Assembly (NCBI RefSeq): GCF_004519295.1
Contig: NZ_SOZH01000002.1
Coordinates: 124,001 to 188,000 of the forward strand
Direction: 5' to 3'
Source: Cellulosimicrobium funkei
GTDB lineage: Bacteria; Actinomycetota; Actinomycetes; Actinomycetales; Cellulomonadaceae
Length of the DNA stretch: 64,000 nucleotides
Position 1 is the first letter of the stretch, and every line of letters begins with the position of its first letter. Positions 23,768 through 33,210 of the stretch are shown here, in pieces. The notes under the pieces were generated by a model. That model saw only the letters and a program-made list of their open reading frames with translations, did not search any database and was not told the origin of the DNA. The position numbers and the translations under genes are program-made.

Positions 23768-25050
23768 CCCACACGACCGACGCCACGACCACCGACCACG
23801 CCGCGCGGTCGGCCGCGCTCGACGCGGCGGACCCGCTCGCGCGGTTCCGCGACGCGTTCGTCGCGTCCGACGAGGTGACCGCCTACCTCGACGGGAACTC
23901 GCTCGGCCGGCCGACGCGCGCGTCGGCGGAACGGCTCGCGCGGTTCGCGACCGACGTCTGGGGAGCGCGGCTCATCCGCGGCTGGGACGAGGAGTGGTAC
24001 GAGCTCCCGCTGACGCTGGGCGACCGGATCGGCGCGGTGACCCTCGGCGCGGCGGCGGGCCAGACGTTCGTCGGGGACTCGACGACGGTGATCCTCTACA
24101 AGCTCGTGCGCGCCGCGCTCTCGGCGCCGCAGGTCGCGGGTCGCGACGAGATCGTGCTCGACGCCGGGAACTTCCCGACGGACCGGTACGTGCTGGAGGG
24201 CGTCGCGCGCGAGCACGGCGCGACGCTGCGGTGGATCACGCCCGACCACGACGGCGGCGTGACCCCGGAGCAGGTGGCGGAGGTCCTCTCCGACCGCACC
24301 GCGCTCGTGCTGCTCAGCCACGTCGCGTACCGGTCGGGGTACGTGAGCGACGCCGCCGCGATCACGACCCTCGCGCACGACGCCGGGGCGCTCGTCCTGT
24401 GGGACCTGTGCCACTCCGCGGGCGCGGTCCCCGTCGAGCTCGACGCGTGGGGCGTCGACCTCGCGGCGGGCTGCACGTACAAGTACCTCAACGGGGGTCC
24501 CGGCGCGCCCGCGTTCGGCTACGTGCGCGCCGACCTCCAGGGCGCGCTCACGCAGCCGATCCAGGGCTGGATGGGGAGCGCGGCGCCGTTCGAGATGGGT
24601 CCGGCGTACGCGCCGCACGACGGCGTCCGGCGCTTCCTCTCGGGGACGCCCGCGATCGTCGGGATGCTCGCGATGCAGGACATGCTCGACCTCGTGGACG
24701 CGGCCGGGATGGCGGCGGTCCGCGCGAAGTCCGTCGCGCTCACCGAGCACGCGACCGCCCTCGTGGACGACCTGGTGCTCCCGCTCGGCGCCCGGTACGC
24801 GTCGCCGCGCGACCCCGAGCGCCGGGGGAGCCACGTGACCGTCGACCACGACGCGTTCGAGGCCACGCTCCCGCTGCTCTGGGAGCGCGGCGTGATCCCC
24901 GACTTCCGCCGCCCGAACGGCCTGCGCCTCGGCCTGTCCCCGCTCTCGACGAGCTTCGACGAGGTGCGCGTCGGTGTCGAGGCGGTGCGCGACGCCCTGG
25001 CCGAGGTCCTCGACCGCACGACCGCGCCGGGCGCGGCCGAGTCCGCGTGA
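23764..25050 (+). CDS. kynU: Kynureninase
   Basis: 428 residues, ATG overlapping the previous stop. PLP fold-type I aminotransferase-like enzyme: YLDGNSLGRP near 38-47, GDSTTVILYK phosphate-binding region, VLLSHVAYRSG, WDLCHSAGAVP with the cofactor Asp, and CTYKYLNGGPG with Schiff-base Lys240. It cleaves kynurenine (or 3-hydroxykynurenine) to anthranilate (or 3-hydroxyanthranilate) plus alanine. No kynurenine monooxygenase is nearby, so anthranilate is the likely end product here. The GTG of the regulator gene overlaps its stop. Confidence 0.96.
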   Translation: MTHTTDATTTDHAARSAALDAADPLARFRDAFVASDEVTAYLDGNSLGRPTRASAERLARFATDVWGARLIRGWDEEWYELPLTLGDRIGAVTLGAAAGQTFVGDSTTVILYKLVRAALSAPQVAGRDEIVLDAGNFPTDRYVLEGVAREHGATLRWITPDHDGGVTPEQVAEVLSDRTALVLLSHVAYRSGYVSDAAAITTLAHDAGALVLWDLCHSAGAVPVELDAWGVDLAAGCTYKYLNGGPGAPAFGYVRADLQGALTQPIQGWMGSAAPFEMGPAYAPHDGVRRFLSGTPAIVGMLAMQDMLDLVDAAGMAAVRAKSVALTEHATALVDDLVLPLGARYASPRDPERRGSHVTVDHDAFEATLPLLWERGVIPDFRRPNGLRLGLSPLSTSFDEVRVGVEAVRDALAEVLDRTTAPGAAESA

Positions 25051-26243
25051 TCCTCGACGACCTCGACTCCCGGCCCGGGAGCACGACGTCGTTGCTGCGC
25101 ACCGTCGTCGGGCTGTACGTCCGGGACCTGGGCGGTGCGGTCGCGGTGGCGGAACTGGTCGACCTGCTCGGCGCGCTCGGCGTGCCGCCCGCGGGGGCGC
25201 GCAGCGCGGTCTCGCGCGTCAAGGCCAAGGGTCTGCTCGTGCCCGAGACGCTCGACGACGGCCGCGCCGGGTACCGGCTCGCGCCCGACGCCGGGCCGAT
25301 GCTCGCGCGCGGCGACCGGCGCATCTTCGGCTACCGGCAGCAGGGCGGCGGCGACCCGTGGTGCCTCGTGTCGTACTCGTTGCCGGAGGAACGGCGTGAC
25401 GCGCGGCACCAGCTGCGCCGGCACCTCGCGTGGATCGGTGCGGGGAGCGTCGCGGACGGGCTGTGGATCACGCCGGGTCACCTCGTGGACGAGGTCGAGG
25501 AGATCCTCGTGGCGCTGGAGGTCCGCGACGCCGCGACGGTGTTCCTCGCGGGGGCGCCGCGCGTCGCGGGGTCGTTCGCGGACGCGGCGTCGCGCTGGTG
25601 GGACCTCGACCGGGTCGCGGCGCTGCACCGCGCGTTCCTCGCCCGGCACGACGACGCGGGGGCCGACGGCGCCCCGTCCGCGCGAGCGGACGAGCCGCGC
25701 GACGCGTTCGCGCGCTGGGTGCGGGCCGTGGACGACTGGCGGCCGATCCCGTACGCCGACCCCGGGCTGCCGTCGGCCGCGCTGCCCGCAGACTGGCCCG
25801 GGACGGCGAGCGTCGCGCTCTTCGGCCGGCTCGGGCGCGGGCTCGCGGACGCCGCGTCTCGCCACGTCCGGGTCGTCGTCGGGCGTCGAGGGGAGCACAG
25901 TGAGGGGATGAGCGACGTGACGCAGGACCTCCCGGCTGCGGTGCGGACCCTCGTCGAGGCGACGAACGCAGGCGACACCGCCCGGTTCCTCACCGCGTTC
26001 ACCGAGGACGCCGTCCTCGACGACGGGAGCCGCCGCTTCCGCGGCCGCACCGAGCTCGCGAGCTGGGACCGGACGGACAACATCGGCAAGCGCTCGCACT
26101 TCGACGTCTCCGGGCTGCGGCCGGGGGCCACACCCGACGAGGTGCTGCTCGACCTCACGGTCTCGGGGGACGGGTACAACGGGCCGGGCACGTTCACCGT
26201 CCGCCTGCGCGACGGGCTGATCGCGAGCCTCGTCATCTCCTGA
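25047..26243 (+). CDS. PaaX-family regulator in frame with an NTF2/SnoaL-like domain
   Basis: 398 residues from GTG 25047 (GTGA overlap with kynU). Residues 1-80 form a winged helix (VAVAELVDLLGALGVPPAG, ARSAVSRVKAKGLLV) and 90-270 the PaaX effector region (WCLVSYSLPEERRDARHQLR, GLWITPGHL). PaaX repressors respond to aromatic CoA thioesters; here a kynurenine- or anthranilate-derived effector is likely. Residues about 290-398 form a SnoaL/NTF2-like fold (LVEATNAGDTARFLTAFTED, GYNGPGTFTVRL). An ATG at 25908 marks the junction in the same frame with only GAGG two bases before it, so it is unclear whether this is one fused protein or two products. Confidence 0.8.
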   Translation: MILDDLDSRPGSTTSLLRTVVGLYVRDLGGAVAVAELVDLLGALGVPPAGARSAVSRVKAKGLLVPETLDDGRAGYRLAPDAGPMLARGDRRIFGYRQQGGGDPWCLVSYSLPEERRDARHQLRRHLAWIGAGSVADGLWITPGHLVDEVEEILVALEVRDAATVFLAGAPRVAGSFADAASRWWDLDRVAALHRAFLARHDDAGADGAPSARADEPRDAFARWVRAVDDWRPIPYADPGLPSAALPADWPGTASVALFGRLGRGLADAASRHVRVVVGRRGEHSEGMSDVTQDLPAAVRTLVEATNAGDTARFLTAFTEDAVLDDGSRRFRGRTELASWDRTDNIGKRSHFDVSGLRPGATPDEVLLDLTVSGDGYNGPGTFTVRLRDGLIASLVIS

Positions 26244-26470
26244 CGTGGTGCGGCGCGCACGCGCCGCCTCTCGAAGATCCTCGGACGCCCGACATGACCG
26301 ACAGGTCCGGCCGCCCGTGCGCACGGTGAGGTGGGGTCGATCACACCGGCGCGACTTCACCCGGCACGCGTTCTGGACGCTCGTCCAGTTCGGCCTACGG
26401 TGAGAGGGACGGGCCAGTCCCGGTCCGTCGGGACCGACCCCTTCCCCCACCCGATGGAGCTGTCCGCTCG

Positions 26471-28156
26471 ATGCTGCCCTCACGTCTGTTGCCGCAGTCA
26501 ACCACTCGTTCCGGCCGACGCCGCACCGCTGCCGCAGCCGTCGTCGCGCTGGCCGGCGCCGCGCTCGTGCTGCCCGCGTCGGGCGCCGTCGCCGCCGACG
26601 CACCGGTGAACCCGTTCGACCTGGCCGGGGGGTTCAGCGTCTACGCCCGCGAGGACGCCCACCTCGGCAACCACGAGACGGAAGGCTCGGTCGCGGTCGG
26701 CGGCGAGCTGTCCGTCCGTGCCGACGGGGGTATGTACGCGATCCTCCACCAGGCGGCCGGGACGGCCGACTACACGATCCCCACCGTCGACGGCGACCCC
26801 ACCCGTCTCCTCGTGGGCGGCTACGCACCGACGTCGGGGACGGTCCAGATCACGAACGGCGGGGCGCCCGCGGACCGGGGCGCAGCGCTCCAGGGCTACC
26901 TCAAGGTCGTGGGTGACGACCCGGCGTTCGGCACGTACCAGCGCGCCGACTGGGTGCGGTACCGCACGGCGCTCGACGACTCGCCCGCCGTCGACGCCAC
27001 GAACCAGAAGTGGCCGGACGGCGCCGCGACGGTGGCGACGGAGCGCGGCTCCGTGGCGGCGTACGTCGAGACGGGCGCCACGGGGGCCGCCGAGGTCCGC
27101 CGGTGCCTCGCCGACCTCGTGCCGAGCGGCGCGGCGCACGTGCTCTCCGTGACGGAGGACGTCGGCGACCGCGTCGTCCTCTCCCCGCTCGACGCCGGGC
27201 GGCCGAACGTCGTCGACTACGCGGCGATCGCGGACGCGTACACCGTGCAGTTCGCCGACGGCGTGCTCCCGTCGGCCGACGCCCCGCTCATCGTCTCCGT
27301 CCCCGCCGGGACGACCGACCTGAAGGGCTCCGTGTTCGGCGAGGCAGGCAAGGCGGCCTCGTTCGTGATGTGGGACCTGTCGCGGCTCGGCGGCCCGGTC
27401 ACGCTCGGTGCCGGCGGGGCACGCCTGGACGGGTCGGTGTACGCGCCGACCGCCGACCTCACCGTCGAGGCGTCCCCGATCGACGGGCAGGTCGTGGCGC
27501 GCGACCTCACCCTGCTCGGCGGGGAGGCGCACGCCTACCTCTTCGCCGGGTCGATCCCGTGCGGCACCGTGCCCGCCGAGAGCGGCAGCCTCACGGTGAC
27601 CAAGCGGGTGCTGGGCGACGCCGCCTCGGTCGTCCCCGCGGGCACCGCGTTCACCGTCGCGTACGCCGTCGACGGGTCGGCGGGCGAGCTCACGCTCCCC
27701 GTGGACGGTACGGCGACCCTCGACGACCTCCCGCTCGGGGCCGAGGTGGTGCTGGGCGAGCCCGACTTCCCCACGGTCGAGGGCGTGGAGTGGGGCGCGC
27801 CGACGTGGCAGGTCGACGGTGGCACGGTCGAGCCGGGCGACGACGGCACGGTGCGCGTGGAGGTCTCAACGAGCGCGGCCGTCGCCGTGGAGCTGACCAA
27901 CACCGCCGACGAGCCGGGCGCGACCACACCGACGACGCCGACCGATCCCGCGGTCCCGACCGACCCCACGCACCCGACCGTGCCCACGACGCCCGACGTG
28001 CCGGGCACGCCCGACGGGCCGGGAGCACCGGCCGACGGTGGCACGGGTGGTCTCGCGACGACCGGCGTGCAGGCCGCCGGTGTCGCGATCGTCGCGCTCC
28101 TGCTCGTCGCGCTCGGCACGGGCGTCCTCGTCCTCCGGCGGCGCCAGGGCGCCTGA
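26471..28156 (+). CDS. Choice-of-anchor A family surface protein with LAxTG sorting signal
   Basis: 561 residues. Signal peptide to about 42 (cut after AVA), then a choice-of-anchor A domain (about 45-360) starting NPFDLAGGFSVYAREDAHLG with EGSVAVGGEL and DGSVYAPTADLTV repeats. A DUF5979-like beta domain (about 372-480) begins GSLTVTKRVLGDA. A Thr/Pro spacer (TPTTPTDPAVPTDPTHP) precedes LATTG at 528-532, a membrane span and RRR. The LATTG sequence fits class E sortases of high-GC actinobacteria, so the protein should be covalently attached to the wall. No sortase gene is in the window. Its role is probably adhesive or structural. Confidence 0.85.
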   Translation: MLPSRLLPQSTTRSGRRRTAAAAVVALAGAALVLPASGAVAADAPVNPFDLAGGFSVYAREDAHLGNHETEGSVAVGGELSVRADGGMYAILHQAAGTADYTIPTVDGDPTRLLVGGYAPTSGTVQITNGGAPADRGAALQGYLKVVGDDPAFGTYQRADWVRYRTALDDSPAVDATNQKWPDGAATVATERGSVAAYVETGATGAAEVRRCLADLVPSGAAHVLSVTEDVGDRVVLSPLDAGRPNVVDYAAIADAYTVQFADGVLPSADAPLIVSVPAGTTDLKGSVFGEAGKAASFVMWDLSRLGGPVTLGAGGARLDGSVYAPTADLTVEASPIDGQVVARDLTLLGGEAHAYLFAGSIPCGTVPAESGSLTVTKRVLGDAASVVPAGTAFTVAYAVDGSAGELTLPVDGTATLDDLPLGAEVVLGEPDFPTVEGVEWGAPTWQVDGGTVEPGDDGTVRVEVSTSAAVAVELTNTADEPGATTPTTPTDPAVPTDPTHPTVPTTPDVPGTPDGPGAPADGGTGGLATTGVQAAGVAIVALLLVALGTGVLVLRRRQGA

Positions 28157-28181
28157 GCCGCCTTCCCCTCGTCGCAGGCCT

Positions 28182-28213
28182 CGACGCCGCGTCCCTTCCG
28201 GGGCGCGGCGTCG
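28182..28213. terminator. Hairpin after the choice-of-anchor A gene
   Basis: CGACGCCGCG at 28182-28191 pairs exactly with 28204-28213 over a 12-base loop, 26 bases after the stop. The 177 bases that follow must carry the promoter of the phosphatase gene. They include TGACAGCGCTTCCCA at 28305-28319, an AGCGCT-centred sequence like LacI-family operators, only weakly supported. Confidence 0.6.
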
Positions 28214-28390
28214 TGCGTCTCCCGGGCCGGGCGGAGGACGGCCATCTGGCCGCCGCCGCGCGTTCACCGCGACGACGCGTGGGAGCCATCCCCGCTCCCT
28301 ACTGTGACAGCGCTTCCCACCACGGGTCCGACGCCGCCACGGTGGTCCGACGGTCGTCGCCGCGCGGACCCCTGACCTGCGAAGGAACCC

Positions 28391-30541
28391 ATGAACCCGC
28401 ACGCCTCCCGGCTGCCCGGCGCGCTCGCTCGCGCGGCGGCGTCGGCGCTCGCCGTCTCGCTCGTCGGCACGGCGCTCGTCGCCGCGACCGCGACCTCGAC
28501 GGCCGCCGCCGACGAGTCCCTGCTCTCGACGTCCGGCACGACCTGGCGCTACCTCGACGACAACACGAACCCGGCGGGATCCGCCGTGGACCAGCGCGTG
28601 TGGACGACCACCGCCTTCGACGACTCCGCGTGGAGGTCCGCGACGGGCGCGTTCGGAGCGAAGCGCGGCGCAGCGACGGGTATCGGCGCCGCCTTCCCGA
28701 TCACGACGCTCCTCACCCAGTACATCGAGGGCACGACGACGGACGTCCCCACGTTCTTCTTCCGCACCGACGTGGAGCTCACCGCGGCGGACCTCGACGG
28801 CGTCCCGGCGTTCGAGGGCGAGATCGTCTACGACGACGCCGCGATCGTCTACGTGAACGGCGAGGAGGTCGTGCGCCTGGGTGACGACGACCGGAAGATC
28901 ACCGAGAACCTCCAGTACCACGGCAACGGTCGCACGGACCCGGTGACGGGCACGTTCGTCGTCCCGGCCGACGCGTTCGAGCCCGGCGAGAACACGATCT
29001 CCGTCGCGCTCTACCAGGACGCGCCGACGAGCTCGGACATCTACCTCGACGTGCGGTCGCTCGTCCCGACGCACGGCGAGGTGCGCGACGTCGCGCTGAA
29101 CGTCGGCGCGGACGAGACGCAGGCCAACGTCGCGTGGTTCTCGACGCTGCCCGGCGCGGGCGAGGTCCAGTGGGCCCGGGTCGACGAGACGGGCGGCGAG
29201 GTCGACTGGCGGACGGCGGCGACGTCGTCGTCCCGGAACGGCGCGGCCGCGGACGGCGCGACGTACCACCACGCCACGATCACCGGGCTCGAGGAGGACG
29301 CGGCGTACGTGTACCGCGTGGGCAGCGCGGCGACCGGCTGGTCCGAGCCGTCGACGTTCACGACGGGGACGTTCGGGGACGAGTTCTCCGCGCTGTTCGT
29401 CGGCGACGCGCAGATCGGTGCGAGCGGCAACGCCGCGAACGACGCGGCACGCTGGGCCGCCAACCTCGACACCATGACCGAGCGGCACCCGGACACCGCG
29501 TTCCTCATCTCCGCGGGCGACCAGGTCGAGAACGCGGGCAGCAGCCAGCAGTACGCGGGCTTCCTCGCGCCGCGCCAGATGCGCGAGCTGCGCTTCGCCG
29601 TCCAGGACGGCAACCACGACACCGCGTCGGCGCTCTACGACCAGCACTACGCGATGCCGAACCTCTCGACCGAGCAGCGCCGCGACTACTGGTACGCGTA
29701 CAACAACGTGCTCGTCGTCGCGATCGACTCGAACGACTCGTCCGCGACGCAGATCGCGGGGCACGAGGCGTTCGTGCGCGACGTGGTCGGCACGCACGGC
29801 GACGAGTACGACTGGGTCGTCGTGACGTTCCACCACTCGCTCTACAGCCAGGCGTTCCACTCGCGCGACACGGACGTGGTGCGCCTGCGCGAGGCGCTCT
29901 CGCCGGTCTTCAGCGACCTCGGCGTCGACCTCGTCCTCGCGGGCCACGACCACATCTACACCCGCTCGTACCTCATGGAGGGCGCGACGCCGGTCGTCCC
30001 GGCCGCGGCGCCGGCCGAGGGCGACGTGCTCACCCCGGAGGAGGACCAGGTCCTCTACCTCACGGGCAACTCGTCGTCGGGCTCGAAGTTCTACGACTTC
30101 GACGGCGCCAAGCCGTGGACGGCGCGCTGGGAGCAGTCGCGCGAGGCCAGCTACTCCGACCTCGACGTCACGCCCACGTCGCTCACCGTCACCACGTACG
30201 CGACCGGGTCGCAGCGCGTGGTCGACCGGGTGACGCTCCAGCGCGAGGACGAGGCGGGCCCCGCGCTCGCCGTCGAGACCAGCGCCCGCTGCCTCGCGGG
30301 CACGGCGTACGTCGCGGTCCGCGCGACGAACACCGGTGACATCCCGGCCGACGTCACCCTCGCGACGCCGTTCGGCACGCGCACGGTCGCGGCGGTCGCG
30401 CCCGGCAAGGCCGCGTACCAGTCGTTCTCGACGCGGGCGGTCGCGGCCGACGCCGGGTCCGTCACCGTCACGGGCACCCTGCCCGACGGCGGCGCCTCCT
30501 CCGCCCAGGACGTCGCCTTCCCGGCGGTCTCCTGCGGCTGA
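28391..30541 (+). CDS. Secreted purple-acid-phosphatase-like metallophosphoesterase with shared C-terminal module
   Basis: 716 residues from ATG 28391 (GAAGGAA upstream). Signal peptide to about 40; a beta domain about 45-220; an Fn3-like purple acid phosphatase N-domain about 225-330; a calcineurin-like catalytic domain about 333-570 with VGDAQIG, SAGDQVE, QDGNHDTAS, TFHHSLYS and GHDHIYTRS, the metal and phosphate ligands. The first motif has Gln where Asp/His is usual. Residues 629-716 are the module starting ARCLAGTAYVAVRAT and ending Cys-Gly, shared with the GH43 and M28 proteins. It probably releases phosphate from organic esters outside the cell. Nearest relatives could also be phosphodiesterases. 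Confidence 0.88.
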   Translation: MNPHASRLPGALARAAASALAVSLVGTALVAATATSTAAADESLLSTSGTTWRYLDDNTNPAGSAVDQRVWTTTAFDDSAWRSATGAFGAKRGAATGIGAAFPITTLLTQYIEGTTTDVPTFFFRTDVELTAADLDGVPAFEGEIVYDDAAIVYVNGEEVVRLGDDDRKITENLQYHGNGRTDPVTGTFVVPADAFEPGENTISVALYQDAPTSSDIYLDVRSLVPTHGEVRDVALNVGADETQANVAWFSTLPGAGEVQWARVDETGGEVDWRTAATSSSRNGAAADGATYHHATITGLEEDAAYVYRVGSAATGWSEPSTFTTGTFGDEFSALFVGDAQIGASGNAANDAARWAANLDTMTERHPDTAFLISAGDQVENAGSSQQYAGFLAPRQMRELRFAVQDGNHDTASALYDQHYAMPNLSTEQRRDYWYAYNNVLVVAIDSNDSSATQIAGHEAFVRDVVGTHGDEYDWVVVTFHHSLYSQAFHSRDTDVVRLREALSPVFSDLGVDLVLAGHDHIYTRSYLMEGATPVVPAAAPAEGDVLTPEEDQVLYLTGNSSSGSKFYDFDGAKPWTARWEQSREASYSDLDVTPTSLTVTTYATGSQRVVDRVTLQREDEAGPALAVETSARCLAGTAYVAVRATNTGDIPADVTLATPFGTRTVAAVAPGKAAYQSFSTRAVAADAGSVTVTGTLPDGGASSAQDVAFPAVSCG

Positions 30542-30580
30542 GGCCCCTCGTCCTGCCGGTGGCGCGGACGCGCTGCCGGC

Positions 30581-31951
30581 TCAGGCGGGGTCGTCGAGCG
30601 GCTGCACGACGACCCCGCCGAACCGCGCCTCCTGCGCGCGGAGCGCGACGCCGTCGATCCAGACCCTCCCCGCGAGCACGTCGGCCGACGCGGGCGATCC
30701 GTCCGGGCGCTGCGCGGTGTACCCGCCCGTGATGGTCGCGTTCGCCAGCACGACGGGACGACCCTCCTCGTCGGTGACGCCCTGCGCGCACCACCCGCAC
30801 ACGTGGCGCGGGTAGCGGGGGTTCTCGCGGAGCAGCGTCCCGCACAGCGGGCAGTGCTGCACGGGGCGCGCGTCGCCGTCGGGCAGGACGAGCGCCTCGG
30901 AGCGCACGAGGCCGCCCTGGGCGGTGCGGCGCGCCAGCGCCGTGAGCACGCGGCGGCCGATCCCGGGCCAGCCGTGGACGGCCGCGGACCACTCCTCGGG
31001 CACCGCGCGAGCGCCGTACCGCGCGCCCAGCAGGCTGCCCGCGATCGCCGCGACGGTATCGGTGTCGCCGCCGACGGCGACCGCGGCCTGGAGCGCCGCC
31101 ACCAGGTGGTCCCGACCCGCGAACCGCGAGCGCTCGGGCGGGGACGTCGTCGCGATCGCGCGCCACGCCGCCTGGAGCGCGGTCACCGTGAAGCCGTTCT
31201 GCCGGAGGTCGGCCTCGGGCCGGGCGGACTCCGCGTCCGCGACCCACGCTGACCAGCGCGCGGCGGCCTCCGCGTCGAGCAGGTCGAGGCCGGCCCGCAC
31301 GTCGAGCCGCTGCGCGGTCACCGCGACGCGCACGGCCTCCGACCACAGCACGCACGACTCGGCGGCGAGCGGGTCGGTGTGCGTGATCTCGGCGACGGCG
31401 CGCGCCGCGCGGGCGGTCGCGTCCCGGTCGCCGAGCGCGACGAGCCCGACGACGCCCGTCCGCATGAGCGCGCCGTTCCCCGCCGTGCGACCGGTCGCCG
31501 CATGGAGCGCGGCGGACGCCTCGCGCAGGCGCGTCGCGGCAGGTCCCCGGCGGGCGGCGGCGTCGCGCAGCACGGCGGCGGTCTGCGTCCCGACGTCGGT
31601 CGCGCCCCCGGTGCGCCACGCCTCGAACGCGGCCGCGACCTCGTCGAGCGGCGTCGCCCCGAACGCGTCCGGCACGGGGGAGAGGACGTCGTGCGCCGCG
31701 GTCACGCGCGCGACGCACACCGACATCTGGGTGTCGTCGCTCCACTCGCCGGGCGCGTACGGGCCGAGCCCGCCCCCGCGCATGACCGCGACCTCGTCAC
31801 GGTGCCCGGGCCCGGGCGGCTGCGCGAACTCGTACGGCACACCGAGCGCGTCGCCCGCCGCCTGCGCGAGCAGCACGCCCGACGCGCGGTCGAGCAGGCC
31901 GTGGTCGAGCGGGTCGAGGGGTGCCGGGCGGGGAACGGGCGTCGTCGTCAC
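30581..31951 (-). CDS. ADP-ribosylglycohydrolase-fold protein with C-terminal zinc-ribbon extension
   Basis: 456 residues from GTG 31951. DraG-type fold: ASGVLLAQAAGDALG, the metal-binding WSDDTQMSV near 70, AGNGALMRTGVVGL, THTDPLAAE and GGDTDTVAAIAGSL. These ligate two Mg ions and bind ADP-ribose, so it should remove ADP-ribose from proteins or free metabolites. After about residue 360 a separate piece holds CPLCGTLLRENPRYPRHVCGWC, a four-cysteine zinc ribbon, followed by a beta region ending RFGGVVVQPL. That extension is not part of the standard family and may recognise the target. Single gene, convergent with the phosphatase gene. Confidence 0.87.
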   Translation of the reverse strand: MTTTPVPRPAPLDPLDHGLLDRASGVLLAQAAGDALGVPYEFAQPPGPGHRDEVAVMRGGGLGPYAPGEWSDDTQMSVCVARVTAAHDVLSPVPDAFGATPLDEVAAAFEAWRTGGATDVGTQTAAVLRDAAARRGPAATRLREASAALHAATGRTAGNGALMRTGVVGLVALGDRDATARAARAVAEITHTDPLAAESCVLWSEAVRVAVTAQRLDVRAGLDLLDAEAAARWSAWVADAESARPEADLRQNGFTVTALQAAWRAIATTSPPERSRFAGRDHLVAALQAAVAVGGDTDTVAAIAGSLLGARYGARAVPEEWSAAVHGWPGIGRRVLTALARRTAQGGLVRSEALVLPDGDARPVQHCPLCGTLLRENPRYPRHVCGWCAQGVTDEEGRPVVLANATITGGYTAQRPDGSPASADVLAGRVWIDGVALRAQEARFGGVVVQPLDDPA

Positions 31952-31976
31952 GTCGCGATCGTGCCACGATGACCGC

Positions 31977-32474
31977 ATGACGACGCCCGACGACCTCGCC
32001 GCCCTCGTCGCCTCCGTCGAGGCGGACGAGCGCGACCTCGTGCTCCGCACGTTCACGCACGACGACGCGTGGCGGCTCGGCTGCCTCCTCGTCGAGCTCG
32101 CCGACGAGCGCGACCTGCCCGTGACGATCGACGTCCGCAAGGGGCCGCAGCAGGTGTTCCACGCCGCGCGCGCGGGCACGACACCCGACAACGACACCTG
32201 GGTCGAGCGCAAGGTGCGGGTCGTCGAGCGGTTCGGGGCGTCGTCGTACCTCGTGGGCCTGCGGGCCCAGGCGACGGGGACGTCGTTCAACGAGAAGCAC
32301 GACCTCCCGCTCCAGGAGTACGCCGCGCACGGCGGCGCGTTCCCCGTCCGCGTGGAGGGCGTCGGGATCGTCGGCGTCGTCACCGTGTCCGGGCTCGCCC
32401 AGGGCGACGACCACGCGCTCGTCACCGAGGCCCTGCGGTCGTTCCTCGGCCGCGCGGGCGCGGCCGAGGGTTGA
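31977..32474 (+). CDS. UPF0303 / heme-binding GlcG-HbpS-like family protein
   Basis: 165 residues from ATG 31977. It starts with a helix (DLAALVASVEADERDLVLRTF) followed by DDAWRLGCLLVELA, PVTIDVRKGPQQVFHAARAGT and a C-terminal VEGVGIVGVVTVSGLAQGDD, the pattern of the UPF0303 family related to GlcG/HbpS. Cytosolic. Relatives have been linked to heme or oxidative stress, but biochemistry is unsettled. It is divergent from the ADP-ribosylglycohydrolase gene with only 25 bp between starts, so the two promoters must overlap. Confidence 0.75.
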   Translation: MTTPDDLAALVASVEADERDLVLRTFTHDDAWRLGCLLVELADERDLPVTIDVRKGPQQVFHAARAGTTPDNDTWVERKVRVVERFGASSYLVGLRAQATGTSFNEKHDLPLQEYAAHGGAFPVRVEGVGIVGVVTVSGLAQGDDHALVTEALRSFLGRAGAAEG

Positions 32475-32478
32475 CCAC

Positions 32479-33210
32479 CTACTCGCAGGCCACGCCGTCG
32501 CCGTCGCGGTCGAGCTTGGGGGCGTAGCCCGGCTCGCCGCGGAGCAGCGGGGCCGCGCCGGCGGCCCGCACCGCGTCGCAGTTCTGGTAGTACGTGGACG
32601 TGCTGCCGCCGGTGTCGGCGACGCCCGCCGGTGCGCTGGGACGGGTCTGCTGGGCCGAGCGGGCCGCCGCGGCGGTCGCCTCCGCCTGGGCGACAGCGGC
32701 CTCACGACCCTCGACGTCGGTCACCCGGGTCGCCAGCTCGGCCTCGACGGTCGCGACCGCGCCCTCGCGCGCCGTGACCTCGGCCTCCGACGACTGGAGC
32801 GCCGTCGCCCGCTCGTCCAGCTCGGCCTGGGTCGCCTGCGCGGCGACGGTCTGCTCCTCGAGCGCGGTCCGCTCGGCGTCCAGCTCGGCACGCTCGCCCT
32901 CGACCTCGTCCTGCTCGTCGGCCGTCTGCGCGACGAGGGTCCTCGCCTCGTCCAGCGCCCGGCCGGAGCTGCCCTGCCCGACCAGGAGCCCGACGACGAA
33001 CAGGGCGACGCCCGCCGCGGTCAGCAGGGCTGCCCGGCGCCCGCGTCGAGGCCGCGTGGCCCCGGCCGGCGGCGCGGCGGTCTCCTCGACCCAGAACGTC
33101 CATCCCTCCGGCGCGGACGGCCAGGCAGGGTCCGGGGCCCAGCCCGGCTCGGGGCGCCAGTCTCCGGGGGCCACGGGCCAGCCGGGAGGGGCGTTGAATC
33201 TCTGGGCCAT
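32479..33210 (-). CDS. Membrane protein with coiled coil and excalibur calcium-binding domain
   Basis: 243 residues from ATG 33210. The N-terminal 45 residues are a Trp/Pro-rich motif (FNAPPGWPVAPGDWRPEPGW) often seen before membrane helices in actinobacteria. One span lies about 62-80. A Glu/Ala-rich coiled coil at about 85-180 follows. The C-terminal excalibur domain has YYQNCDAVRAAGAAPL and DRDGDGVACE, with Ca-binding Asp residues and two Cys. It probably spans the wall as a rod with a calcium-dependent tip. Function unknown. Convergent with the UPF0303 gene, whose stop is four bases away. Confidence 0.82.
   Translation of the reverse strand: MAQRFNAPPGWPVAPGDWRPEPGWAPDPAWPSAPEGWTFWVEETAAPPAGATRPRRGRRAALLTAAGVALFVVGLLVGQGSSGRALDEARTLVAQTADEQDEVEGERAELDAERTALEEQTVAAQATQAELDERATALQSSEAEVTAREGAVATVEAELATRVTDVEGREAAVAQAEATAAAARSAQQTRPSAPAGVADTGGSTSTYYQNCDAVRAAGAAPLLRGEPGYAPKLDRDGDGVACE

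Noticed and set aside
28305-28319. CebR-type LacI operator upstream of the phosphatase gene
   Set aside because: Only the AGCGCT core fits. The flanks differ from the consensus and no LacI gene is nearby, so it was mentioned but not listed as a feature.
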